Positions 11,025 to 21,455 of a stretch of DNA of 38,819 nt are shown one piece after another. Made by a program: the position numbers and the translations under genes. Each line of letters opens with the position of its first letter. Position 1 is the stretch's first letter. Origin of the DNA: Cylindrodendrum hubeiense (lineage: Eukaryota; Ascomycota; Sordariomycetes; Hypocreales; Nectriaceae); the NCBI GenBank assembly GCA_014621425.1, contig JAANBB010000388.1, positions 1 to 38,819 of the forward strand, written 5' to 3'. The notes under the pieces are model-generated. The model saw nothing but the letters and a program-made list of their open reading frames with translations. It was not told the DNA's origin and ran no database searches.

Positions 11025-11282
11025 GCAGAGTCCTGACGACGATTTCTTGTTGATATTACTGTTTCTGGCGAATATGGCGTTGAACGGGAATGGGATGGAG
11101 GGCGATGGGGAACCAAAGAGTTGTTATGTCGAAAAGAAAAAGTCATCATTGTGGTATCTATCATAGACAATTCCGCATCAAGCCGAACACCCCGGCATGT
11201 TTTGAACCATCATGTTATGTCTCCGTGTCCCGAACGCCGTTCCATTCCCATAAGTAGCCAATGCGCAAGCCTCAACCCAACC

Positions 11283-12281
11283 TCAGTTGTTCCTTTGCTT
11301 CTTGCTAGAAGGCATGCTAAATCCAGCCGATGACCGAGATCGCTTCTTCTCCATCTCTTCCTTCATGATACGCTCTGCCTCGCTCATCTTTTTGGGCTGC
11401 TCCACCATGGCGTTCTTCTTGGTCCCGGAAGACAGGGCGTTCTTCTTGGCCTGCGCGAAGACGTTCTTCGTTTGTGGCTTGCCTCCGAGTTTCATCGAGA
11501 TGCCGCCAAACCCACTTGGCTTGGCAGGTGGCGCTGTAGAGTCCTTGGCCTTCTCTGTGTCGGCATCGGCAGACTTTGGCGCCTCTGCCCCAGAGTCGGT
11601 CGCGGCAGGTGCAGGGCTTTCAGAGGTTATCGCCGGCTTTGCGCCAAACGATAGTTTGATCTTCTCGCCATCTTGCCTCTTGAGTTCGCGTGCCTCGGTA
11701 TCCTCCTCCAACTGGTCATCCTTAGCACCAGTAGCCGCCTGCGCTCGTCGGATCTGCTCCCGGATCATGCGCTGCTCCAACTCCTCGTTGCCTTGGTCTT
11801 GTGCCTCCTTGCGACGCAGGGCGTCTTTCCTTCGCAGTGCCTCGGGTGAGTTATCGATCCAGGCGATGTGAAGACCCTTTTCGTTCTCCTCCACGCGGCA
11901 AATGCCCTCCCGCCCAAGCATCTTGGCGAACTCGGTCAACGACGGCCACTTGGTTGAGTTCATATGGACGTGTTCCTTGTTCGCAATGTATTCTTGGTAG
12001 AATCTGTTCATGTTGACTTGCTTCTCGCCGTGGCCGGTCCTGAGGAGCATAAGGAAGTCGCTCTGGAACTGTTTGCTGTAGTCGTTGATGAACTTCTTGG
12101 GGTCTTCACCGACGACGAGCATCTGTCGAACGTGGCTCTCGGACTGGGTGTGCATCTTGAAGCCGTTCGCGTCGCGGCACTGCTTCTCGCAGACCTGGCA
12201 GTACCAGCGAAGGCGCTGGAGGCCCTTCGACTTCATGCGGTTGGCGACATATTTCGTCGACCCAACCTCGGCTTTGCCCAT
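11283..12281 (-). CDS. KIN17-family zinc-finger nucleic-acid-binding protein
   Basis: Intronless, 332 residues. KIN17 proteins (yeast Rts2) are nuclear and bind RNA and curved DNA. They are linked to splicing, replication and UV response. A C2H2-type finger spans about residues 28-50 (CQVC, then H43 and H50). It is preceded by the family N-terminus GSTKYVANRMKSKGLQRLRW. The following winged-helix domain (about 51-160) contains HVRQMLVVGEDPKKFINDYS, the HVHMNSTKWPSLTEFAKMLG block and CRVEENEKGLHIAWIDN, which are diagnostic. The C-terminal half is charged and Ala/Pro-rich with short GFGGISMKLGGK and KKNA repeats. The SH3/KOW tail of the animal protein is absent, as is usual in fungi. It is divergent from YJU2. 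Confidence 0.93.
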   Translation of the reverse strand: MGKAEVGSTKYVANRMKSKGLQRLRWYCQVCEKQCRDANGFKMHTQSESHVRQMLVVGEDPKKFINDYSKQFQSDFLMLLRTGHGEKQVNMNRFYQEYIANKEHVHMNSTKWPSLTEFAKMLGREGICRVEENEKGLHIAWIDNSPEALRRKDALRRKEAQDQGNEELEQRMIREQIRRAQAATGAKDDQLEEDTEARELKRQDGEKIKLSFGAKPAITSESPAPAATDSGAEAPKSADADTEKAKDSTAPPAKPSGFGGISMKLGGKPQTKNVFAQAKKNALSSGTKKNAMVEQPKKMSEAERIMKEEMEKKRSRSSAGFSMPSSKKQRNN

Positions 12282-13017
12282 GGTGGGCTGTGGGATAAGG
12301 GTGCGGCTGTGGTCGGTTCGGTCGCCTTGTTATCTTTTTCGAAGTAGTGCCGGTCCTGGTTCGGTGAGTTGCGATTTGATGCTCTTGACGCGAGACGACT
12401 GAAGGTCGCAAGGTTGCAGACGGTGGAGTTCAGCTGAGAGAGGCTGGCTAGGTTTGACCTTGAAGTGTGGCGTTAATCTGAATTGGGTTTAGTGTCAATG
12501 CTGCTCTTGGTCAGCATCGCCACAGCAGCTCCATGTGCGTGTATTCCTTCTCGGTGTGCACCGGATATCTGGAACTTGTAACAATACGTAGTCATGGTAT
12601 ATAAACAGAATGGTACCTAAATGCGCAATTCCTTATATTTCCCCAAGAGCTTGTGGTGCTGAGATGAACATACTTATTCGACTTTATTGACAGGTATCAT
12701 AGATCCATACATCCTGAAGGGGGATTGCTATCGGTGAATATGCTATCAGTACGTCACTCGCTGCTGCGGCTGTGGGGTTGCATTGGTGCCTGGGCCTTCC
12801 TTTTCTCGGCCGGCATTTATCCGGCGCCAAACATCGAAACTCGGGACCATCGCATCGCAACTCTCAACCTCACTCGCATAGACTTCCTGCATTCAATTTT
12901 GGTCAAGTAGTGCTACATCTGTACTCTCACGACGCCCAACACGAACCCTACCCTTATCTGGAGTCGCCCAACCACCTCTACCTCTCATATCCGGCCTAAG
13001 AGACAAATTCGCCCATC
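12282..13017. promoter_or_regulatory. Divergent promoter region KIN17/YJU2
   Basis: The region separates the start codons of two RNA-processing genes. A TATATAAA string occurs at 12598-12605, roughly 315 bp from the KIN17 start and 415 bp from the YJU2 start, so its role is uncertain. No gene was recognised inside. Confidence 0.45.
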
Positions 13018-14037
13018 ATGTCTGAGCGCAAAGTCCTCCAGGTAAGCTACACGAACGCACCGCAGCTCAGGGACCACCCCATGGATCATCTAACCATCGC
13101 TGTGTAGAAATACTATCCCCCAGATTTCGATCCGAGGGATATCAGTCGCCGCAAAGGTCCCAAACAGACTGGTCCGAAGGTCCAAGTAGTGCGAATCATG
13201 GCTCCATTCAGCATGAGATGCACTAAATGCGGAGAGTTCATCTACAAGGGCCGCAAGTTCAACTCGAGGAAGGAAACCCCTCTGGAAGAGAAGTACCTGG
13301 GCATTCAGATATACTTCCTTCACATTCGTAAGTTCAATCTGCATTCTGAAAAGGCTGTTTCTAACTCCTGAGAAGGCTGTACCCGATGTTCCTCCGAGAT
13401 TACCATCCGCACCGACCCGAAGAGCAACGACTACATGGTGGTGAAAGGCGCAGTTCGTAACATGGAGCCATGGCGAAACAAGGTTGCAGAGGATGAGACA
13501 GTGGACGAGCGCCTGGACCGACTAGAGCGCGAGGAAGCCGAGGCTGCGGGCGAGGAAGAGAAGAATGCAATGGCGGATCTGGAGGCCAAGAACGTCGACG
13601 CGCGGCGGGAGATGGCAGCGGCGGACGCTTTGGACGAAATTCGACAACGAAACGCCCGAATAAACCGATCGGAGAAGGACGGTGTCGACTATTCCGACAC
13701 CATTATTCGCACCGAAGATGAAGAACGGGCGCAACAGGAAAGGGAAGATGACGACGCAGCGAAACGAGCATTTGCTGAGGCCCGAGCCCAGATGGATATT
13801 GTGGTGGAGGACGACGATGCGGGTCAAGAAGCAACAGATTCAGAAACGGTATCGGTCAGCACGCCATCCATGAGCATGGCAGAATCCGTCGCCTCTGCAC
13901 CTGTCACCTCGGTACCTACTACCTCGGTGGCTGAGGCGGAGTCAGAGATGCCACCCCCGTCATTCAAGCGGATCACGAAGAAGAAGAAGAACTATTCCGC
14001 GATGCTGGGCCTCAAGAAGAAGCCATCCCTAGTATGA
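13018..14037 (+). CDS. YJU2: Splicing factor YJU2/CCDC94 (CWC16 family)
   Basis: YJU2 joins the spliceosome around the first catalytic step and stabilises the branch helix. Three exons are inferred: 13018-13041, 13108-13327 and 13376-14037. They give 301 residues. Introns are 66 and 48 bp, both with CTAAC branch sites. The N-terminus [17 protein letters not shown] is characteristic. Zinc-binding Cys pairs are C46/C49 ([12 protein letters not shown]) and C83/C86 ([19 protein letters not shown]), with the linking block KFNSRKET and YFLHIR. After residue 130 the chain is a long Glu/Ala/Arg coiled coil. It ends in a Ser/Thr-rich and then Lys-rich tail ([19 protein letters not shown]). The [13 protein letters not shown] block favours the YJU2/CCDC94 branch over CCDC130. 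Confidence 0.94.
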
Positions 14038-14944
14038 TACGACAAACGAGAGGCGGGGATATGATATGCAGCAAGCGAAGAGCCACACGGGAGGATACCC
14101 GGCTTCAATGATTTGAATGAGATTGACATCGGGTTGGAATGGAATATGGGCAGCAATACACGAATACAACCCTCAAGCATCAGATACGTATAGTTTGTGT
14201 CGTCGTCGTAATACGTACGACAACCTAATGATTTGGTTCTTGGCACAATTATGTACAAAGACAAAATCTTGCCCCCTACATTTACGGGTGGTATACCTTT
14301 ACATATCATTCAAGCATGGATCAGACGAACGAACATTATTCCGTCGTCCAGACGCACAGTTCTAAAGTCAAGGGCCTTGTCATTGTCACACATCAATCAC
14401 GTCTTGGGTTGACTACGATGCTCATGAAGCGCATGTGTTGCGAAGAGAAATACGTTTCCCATTTCCGTGTACTTTCGTTAAACTCGCCACACCCCTTCCT
14501 TATTGCCTTGTTCCCTCGCATGCTGCAGTATGTACCCATATCCCTGCCACAAAATAAATCCCAAAGTCTCCAGAACGCCATAAATGTATAATTCCCAGTT
14601 CGTTAAGCAGTAAGTAGACTGCAGGGCTGGTAAGATTATGTTCGCTCGCTTTTCATGTCGACGCCAACCACTCGTTCGTGAGCTTCTCGTTTATCATCGC
14701 CCAAAATGCCACCGGGCTCATGTTTCCTATCGTGGTGTAGAAGAGAAAATAGGTTGTGGCAATGGTGGTGATTTGGCTCGGCGTGTTAGTGCACGGGACG
14801 CCAAGTCGCCACCGCCCGGATCATAATCAGGTCGTGGGCAGTGATGTCATGATGGGAAGAATTGAACTCCCACCGCACAGATCCGGACCAAAAATATGCC
14901 AAGAATCTCCTGTTAGGAGACTAAATATGCTTGAGTGATCAAAA
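14038..14944. other. Intergenic between YJU2 and the small minus-strand ORF
   Basis: The region should hold the YJU2 3' UTR and the 3' UTR of the opposing small gene. Open frames are short and not protein-like. No terminator or RNA gene was supported. A T-arm-like string on the minus strand was examined and rejected. Confidence 0.5.
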
Positions 14945-15154
14945 TCATGCGTGATATCCCATGTGGTTGTTGTTGTGACTAGTGCCATTCATTGTCGTGG
15001 AACTGGGATGGCGGCGTGAGCCTGGGTTGGCACCGAAAGCCTGCATCTGGCGCTTGGTGTGGTCGAGCATGAACCTCGAGTAACTGGAGAGGTTCTGTGG
15101 TGGAGGCACAGACCTGGGGATGCTGACGGAATAGGTTTCTTGTCGGGCAGGCAT
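14945..15154 (-). CDS. Small protein of unknown function
   Basis: A 69-residue product starts at MPARQETYSVSIPRS. I chose this ATG because its context (CAACAATATGCC) fits a fungal start and the sequence upstream is A/C-rich and leader-like. A longer frame opens at 15238 and would add 28 residues. The centre (NLSSYSRFMLDHTKRQMQAF) looks like a conserved amphipathic helix, and the tail is Ser/Asn/His-rich and disordered-looking. There is no signal peptide or membrane segment. I do not recognise the family with certainty; I have an impression that similar short proteins occur in other Sordariomycetes. It sits alone next to a 4.9-kb gene-poor gap. Confidence 0.45.
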   Translation of the reverse strand: MPARQETYSVSIPRSVPPPQNLSSYSRFMLDHTKRQMQAFGANPGSRRHPSSTTMNGTSHNNNHMGYHA

Positions 15155-17481
15155 ATTGTTGGATTTCTTGAGGCGGACTTTTGGTTGTGTATGTGAGGGT
15201 AGTGGATGTGGGTAAGGTTGAGTGTGCAGGAGGTTCACGGCAGAGGAGATATAGAAGAATTGAGCGAGGTCTCTTTCTCTTATGTTAATAGAGTGAATAA
15301 GCTTTTGGGATGAGACCGAGAGGATGGGGGAGATGCCAGGGTCTTATTATACCAAGAAATACCATCCACCACCTCACCAAAGAGGCGGAGAGCGAGAAAG
15401 CTGGGGTGGATTTACATCTCCCGCTGGGGTCATCCTCCACACACCCCCAGGTCCCCGTAGACTAGCTGACTTCGGGCCATTGAGTACTGTGGATGGGTCC
15501 TTGGACGGGGTCTGCTTAGAGTGTGGATGATCGTTCCCCTAGAGGAGTGATCATCATCATGACCAGCATCGTCAACGCCATGGATGGACGCTTCCTCCCC
15601 CCTCAAACACAAGGGATCGTCCCAAACATCCCAGCCAAGTAAAAACTCCCTCACCCACTTCTGGAGGGATCCTCAACTGCCAGTCTCTGTCCGGGTGGAG
15701 GAGACGGCGTAGTGATGGCCCAATCCCGTCCCACCCCCGGACGATCGACAGTGATTGTCGCTCTCTTAGTCCAAGTGAATGGCGTAACTCGAGGCTTTTG
15801 AGGGCTGCAGGGTTTTCTTAATTCCAATACAATGCACGTACAAGGCCGTGTCAACTGCAGGTATGCTAGCGAAGGGGGACCCACGGGAACCCTCGATCCC
15901 CGTCCCCCATCCAGGATCTCCCATCACATCCTGGAGTTCTCATTTCGTCACCAGTAGCACAACTGTGGTATAACTCACTACGTATTACGCTATCACTGTA
16001 CAAACGCCACATGATGCTCTAGTGAATCAATGGACTCAGAAATGCGAGAGATAGCACATGTCGAGCATGCGAGGGGGGGAGCACAACGAAGACGGAAAGA
16101 CCCTGTTGATCCGGGCCGGTACCAAGCTCACGCCCCATTCCATGGCGTCCGCCCCTGTCCTCGATAGGTAGAAAGAGGCAAGATGAACGAAGAGAGGGGA
16201 AATCAAATGTATAGCATGCAGCCGGACTATCATCGAACCATGGACAACACAGTGTTGCATTCGCCGTGAGACCTAAACCCAGAGACATCTGCAGAGTCTG
16301 CAGTTCCATCCCCTTCTCCATGCATGGCAGATTTGAATTGAGGGTCCACGATAACCAGGTATCAATAGGGGACCAACGGCTATCGACTTCTCAAGCCCAC
16401 GACTTGGCACTGCTGTCGGGATCAGGAGTGTCTGGCTCTCATCCTGTTTGCGGGTCACGCGGCTGGTCATGGGCAAACGGTTCGGGCATACGTTTTGGGA
16501 TGGTCCCTGAGACGAACTGGAGTGCGACACCACTATGACAAACCAGCTCAGCACGATCCGAGACATGGCGGCCAAGTTTGTGGAAAGGATCGCCGCTGCA
16601 GCTACCATGCCTAGGGCGCAAGCTTCCGGGGCTGGCGTGGCCCTTGTTGGCCGGACGGACGTAGAGACAACTAGAGCTGCAAAAAGCAGGATTCACGGGC
16701 TCCATACCGGGCAATGGCCGGCTGGTCATCATCCCAGGCTTAGATTCCCGGTGGGTCGTCAATTCCCCAGATCTCGAAAGCGTACGGCCCTCGCAGACAT
16801 CGACGGGCCAAGTGGAGAAGCTATCTCGGGAATGACTGGGCCGCAGGGCGAGCGACGATTTAGCATTTCTCAGGGTCCAGAAACTAAAGCAGTAGACGTC
16901 AGAGAAAACCAGGAAATGTTTGGAAAGGGTCCAAAGGGGCCCAAAGGGACGGATCGGGGTTGAGTCGGGCGATCAGGGCATTGTGCTGGAGTTCCCACGG
17001 TGCCGGGCCGTATTCTCCATGCATATTCGCCAAGCCAAGCGCCTGTTTTTGACCTTCCAGCCGCTGGGGATTGTATTGTCCAGTGTCTAAGCCGGGCGTC
17101 AACAAGCTCTTGTGCCTCTCTAAACAATGTTCAGTCACTTGGCATCCACCTCGAAAGTGCTGGTGCAACACAACCCACCAACACGCCCGTACATCGGAGA
17201 CTGCTGTGAAGTGACGTCGGCGCCAGCGCCCATCGACAACCACGACTGCCTTGCTCGACGCCACCAGATGGCTTTCGCACACGGCATTTACGGTACGACA
17301 GGCCACGGGCAGATTGACTCGGGGGCGGAAACGGGGCCAAACAGGCATCATTACGTCCAGCGTCCCAACCCGGCAATTCTTCAGCCTTCAGTGACGCCGG
17401 ACGGTGAGCCTCACCGTTCTGGGTGGACCATGACGGCATAATCCACCGCGGCACGGCGCCAGTGAGGTCACCGATCCCCGC

Positions 17482-17536
17482 CACAAGCCTGCCGCAAGCC
17501 TGCCACAAGCCCGCTACAAGCCCGCTACAATCCCGC
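17482..17536. repeat. 11-bp tandem repeat, about five units
   Basis: Five consecutive 11-bp units are of the form [CT]ACAA[GT]CC[CT]GC, with one unit starting CGCAAG. They begin at 17482, 17493, 17504, 17515 and 17526. Units differ by one or two C/T or G/T changes. The array lies in the gene-poor stretch. Confidence 0.9.
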
Positions 17537-18039
17537 TACACCGGCTGATGTCACCCACTAAACGCGGACCCCCGTAGAAAACTGTGGAACCCCTCGATAT
17601 GGTGATGCGACTCTTCCAACTCCGTCATCATCCTTGTCGCCCCGTCCCACGTCGCACTCAATAGCGGCAAACGGTCAACACTGACGAAAGACGGCGATGG
17701 TCTGAGCTGACATCTCGCCGCAAACACTCGTCATCCTCGTCGTTGCTCCGTTACACAGAGTGACACTGCTTCGCTGCTCACATGCGAGACACTGTAAAGG
17801 GTGGGCGGGATGCAACTAGAGAGCCTCATCCGCCGCCACGCCACGCTACCCCCCCTGCCACCCTAGGAACTCTAGATGCTTTGAAATTCGGGGATCGTCG
17901 CCTATTAACTGCAGGGTGGTTCAGCCTCTAGTGCTTGCTTTGACAAACGAAGCCCATGCTGCGTAGCATCTTTTTGCCTCCTCCATCCTCTGGGAGCTAT
18001 TCTGCGAGTGGTCTGACGTCAAGACGGCACGACAGCACC

Positions 18040-18375
18040 ATCTAGAAACAGTACAAAAGACTATCATACGAAGCCAATCGAACCAAGTTTGCCAATCACA
18101 GAGAAATCTCCACGCAGCAATACAGGCACGCCCATATAAAATCTAAAAAACGCAACAATCGCCAAACCTCGAGGTTCTAGCTTATTAGGCTCCTATTCTA
18201 ACCACCGAAGAAATAAGCGACTCATTATAGGGAGTTTGCCCTATATGCTAATAAGCTGGGGAATTAAAGACCCCAAAATCCATTGAAATTTGTATGCATT
18301 CCTTGGTATTGAATTCTTTAGTCTCCCCCTCAGGCAATCGACCGTCCTCCTTATACTATTAGTTAAGTCCGGATT
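18040..18375. repeat. AT-rich patch with nested hairpins, possible relic element
   Basis: This patch is clearly more AT-rich than its neighbours. A perfect 10-bp inverted repeat, AGCTTATTAG at 18179-18188 and CTAATAAGCT at 18248-18257, brackets about 79 bp. Inside it, TATAGGG (18226-18232) can pair with CCCTATA (18239-18245). Just outside, TGGGG and CCCCA (about 18257-18275) form a third stem. No open frame, target-site duplication or known transposon terminus was identified, so a relic MITE-like element is only a suggestion. Confidence 0.45.
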
Positions 18376-18388
18376 CCCTTTCAGACAT

Positions 18389-18928
18389 TCATCCCTCCCC
18401 ACAATCATCAGGCTGGGGATTGATGGTCAAGGACCACGATGCGCCTAGGGAAAACAGAGCTAGGCCGGAGAGTGACCGAGGAGCCGAGACGGATCCTGGT
18501 GACGCTGAGCCCGGTACCGGGGCCGCAGGTAGAACCACAGGGGGGTGAAAGCCGGAGCAGCTACGGAGGGAGGGGTGGCGGCTCACTTGATCCCATGGTC
18601 GGCGGCGGTTCAGAGGCGCCTGACCTGAGCCGGTGATAGTTAGACGCGGGGACCGGCCGTGAAGATGGGGATGGTGATATTGAGGGGGATAAGAAATCGA
18701 GATCATCATAGTTATTGTGACAGTGGCTAGGCTAACGGCGGCGGCAATGACGCCAATGGGGACAAGGGTGAGACCCAGGCAACAAGTCTTTATTTTCATC
18801 GTCATCGTCGTCATTACCGTGCAGTTTGGTGCCGTAGTGATAGTGGCGGTAGGCCAAACACGCCCTCCAAGTGGTCGGGCTCGCCACAGTTGCAGCATCA
18901 CTTCGTCATATATACCCACCATGTCCAT
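18389..18928 (-). CDS. Doubtful ORF with one hydrophobic segment
   Basis: The 179-codon frame starts MDMVGIYDEVMLQLW. It has a hydrophobic stretch near residues 49-78 (LGLTLVPIGVIAAAVSLATV), then His/Pro-rich and Pro/Ser-rich sequence. No domain is recognised. Part of it could equally be an intron, since a GT...AG pair brackets a piece of the frame. It is listed only because it is the longest frame in this gap with membrane-like character. It may be chance. Confidence 0.2.
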   Translation of the reverse strand: MDMVGIYDEVMLQLWRARPLGGRVWPTATITTAPNCTVMTTMTMKIKTCCLGLTLVPIGVIAAAVSLATVTITMMISISYPPQYHHPHLHGRSPRLTITGSGQAPLNRRRPWDQVSRHPSLRSCSGFHPPVVLPAAPVPGSASPGSVSAPRSLSGLALFSLGASWSLTINPQPDDCGEG

Positions 18929-20096
18929 GTTCTGTTGTTCCAGTCATCCAAATTGCAGATCCCAGCCCTCACCGTGGCAGCAGCGCTGGCGCTGGCGCTA
19001 GAAGGTGTTGGATATGGATCTGGAGCTGGTACTTATGATTGTGCAAGGGGTGGAGGGCTGCAGCTGCTGTTGTTCCTGGGGTGGTTGTAGGGATTTTGTA
19101 GCTACATAATGGACTTTCAACTTGATTCCATCTGCTTCTCGAGTGTGGTGAGTGAGAAAACAAACCACGAGAGCACGGAACAAGGAACAAGGAGGGCTAA
19201 TGGAGGGGAAGAGGATAGAAACACGGGATGTGATGGGGTTCAGGAATATTGAACATCGACAGCACGAAATATCACTTTGAGATGAGAGAAGTTCGTTGAA
19301 ACAAAGGATGGGCCAGAAACCCGAAGATTATCTGCAGAGGCTGAAGCCAGCGGTACAAGAATACAGCGTTGCTCCTGGTTGCACACCAGCCTCGATTTCC
19401 ATCACGATAGAAAATGTTACTGCCATCAGCATCGTTACGTTGGTTCTTTCTCACGATGGGCGTGTGATACGAGACATTGCAAATTCCGGTTAATTCATTG
19501 ATGCCAGTCCATTGTTGTCTGTCCCTCGACGCCTATTCATAAATATCCTCGATTCTCGGGTTGCAAGACCAAGATGTTCCCGGCCTCAATCAAGGATCTA
19601 ACTTTCACCACTGTTTGCTCAATGAGTTGGAGGACTCTGAGACATTCTGACCTACCCTAAAGAGGGCGGTTGAAATCGGCTCGGCTAGAACCGGACGCTC
19701 GAACCCCAGCGTGCTCCAAGAAAAAAAAAGTTGACATGAAAGTGCGCTTCGAACAGGTCAAGACAGACAGACAGACCAATTGACTTTGCTGTCTATGAAA
19801 ACCCGACGGGCGCGCCAGTGACTTTTTGACTCGGACATGCTCCCATGCCGCATCACCAGCCGCTGGTCAGAACCAGCCGCTCCTTCAACAACTACATCGC
19901 CGGGTTGATGCGCACATTCTTCCTGACCACTCCGAGCCACACTCCGAGCCACTCTCCGAGCCCCTCGATCCCTTCCACGCCGTCGCCGCGCCGCTCTCGC
20001 TCACATCTCCCTTCTCCAACTCCTTCGCCCTCGCTGTCACAACCACCCAGGTCATCTCCGCCGCATCATGTCCCACCGCTACACTCACCATCGAAA

Positions 20097-21048
20097 ATGA
20101 GCGGATATCAACTCCCCCGTCAGAGGCGGCAGACTCGCTCTGCCGCCCGTATGAATGCGCCGGCTGCCATCCCAGGCCTCACCTTGGCGCAACATGCGCC
20201 CGTCGCAAACCACCTACCTCCTCGGTATGTCTCTCAGTCAACCCCTTCTCACCAGCATCGCCAACTAATCCTCTCCCGTCCTCCCTAGACCTCCGTCGCA
20301 GCCCGCCCTCATGGTAGCCGCCAGCAAACCCGCCAGCAAACCCGCCAAGCGAGACCCGTTCACAAACACTCAAGCACCCAGTGCCTCCTCCGGCGGCGTC
20401 CCTGATCCCACGCCGCAGTACATTGCCCAGGCGCTTCTCAACCCTCAAATTCTCCAGCAGCCGCGCCGAATCCTGATCGTCATGGACCTCAACGGCACCC
20501 TCCTCTACCGCCCGAACAAGCGCAGGCCCTTCCACTTTGTCGAGCGGCCCTACGCCCGCGCCTTTCTGTCATACTGCCTCGACACCTTCTACGTCGCCAT
20601 CTGGTCCTCGGCGCGCCCTGAGAACGTCTCCAAGATGGTCGCCCAGCTCCTCACTCCCGAGCAGTGCGAACGCTGCCTCCTAGTCTGGGCCCGCGATCAG
20701 TTCGGCCTCTCCCCGGCCGACTACGACACCAAGGTCCAGGTCTACAAGCGCCTCACCAGTGTCTGGTCCAACCCCCGCGTCATGTCCTCCCACCCGGCTG
20801 CCCAGGAAGGTGGCCGCTGGGACCAAACAAACACCGTCCTGGTCGACGACTCTCGCGAAAAGGCTCGCAGTGAGCCCTTCAACCTACTTCAGATCCCCGA
20901 ATTCTCTGGCCTCGCCACCGAATCTCCCAACGTCTTGCCCCAGGTCCATGATTACCTCAACTCACTCTCTCACCAAACCGACATCAGTCGCTTCATGCGA
21001 CAGACTTCATTCAAACTCGACCCAAGTTACATCTTGCCGTCACAATGA
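20097..21048 (+). CDS. FCP1/NIF-type HAD-like phosphatase with altered DxD motif
   Basis: Two exons are inferred: 20097-20224 and 20289-21048. The 64-bp intron (GTATGT...CTAG, ACTAAT branch) joins in frame to 295 residues from MSGYQLPRQRRQ. A frame open further upstream to an ATG at 19845 could add 84 Ser/Pro-rich residues. The HAD/NIF domain covers about residues 110-270. Motif I reads VMDLNGTLLYR, where FCP/SCP enzymes have DxD. Motif II is IWSSARPENV and motif III is VLVDDSREKA. The second Asp of motif I, the general acid/base, is thus Asn. Known FCP/SCP proteins dephosphorylate phosphoserine, for example in the RNA polymerase II tail. Catalysis here may be altered or lost. The N-terminus is basic and low-complexity. 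It is convergent with eEF1B-gamma. Confidence 0.8.
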
Positions 21049-21455
21049 ATATGCCTTGCCAGCAGTGTCTTCAGGAGAAGGACGGGAAGTGCCATTGCTA
21101 GAGTCACCAACTCAACCAGCAGCTCATTTTTTGTGCCATTTGGTTGGCCTTTTTGAGATACCCCGAGGCTTTGTTCCCTCATTCCGCATAGAACTTCATC
21201 CGCGGAAATCAAAATACACAACATGCACAATCAAGTAGACACAAAGTTTGTTGTTTGTACGATTGCAGCAACATTCTGCATCTGTTGTCCGATTGGTTTC
21301 ATCAAAGTGACCTTTTTCCGGGCATCGCGTACAAGCTGCCGGGCCCTCTTGGGCCTACATGAGGCATTGCGTCATCGCATTCCATTTTGCCTCCCAAATC
21401 GTTTCTAACCATAAGCCATTATCATCATTCCCCTACCCTCAAAGTCGTTAAGCAT
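21049..21455. other. Convergent intergenic, 3' ends of HAD gene and eEF1B-gamma
   Basis: The region lies between two facing stop codons and should contain both 3' UTRs and polyadenylation signals. It is T-rich around 21230-21320. No gene was seen. Confidence 0.5.

Larger units (their letters stand above)
15155..20096. other. Gene-poor stretch (about 4.9 kb)
   Basis: No gene with a recognisable domain was found. Open frames here are short for this base composition and carry no conserved pattern. Items noted separately are an 11-bp tandem repeat (17482-17536), an AT-rich hairpin cluster (18040-18375) and a weak minus-strand ORF (18389-18928). The right edge holds the promoter and leader of the HAD/NIF gene. 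Confidence 0.5.

Noticed and set aside
12598..12605. TATATAAA as a TATA box for KIN17 or YJU2
   Set aside because: It lies more than 300 bp from either start codon with no independent evidence for a transcription start nearby, so it was not listed as a separate site.
14856..14872. tRNA T-arm-like string on the minus strand (GGGAGTTCAATTC)
   Set aside because: The stem and loop fit a T arm, but I could not find a matching acceptor stem, anticodon arm and D arm at the required spacing.
16535..16963. 142-codon plus-strand frame in the gene-poor gap
   Set aside because: No domain, low-complexity end (GPKGPKG) and other overlapping open frames of similar length; best explained by chance in GC-rich DNA.
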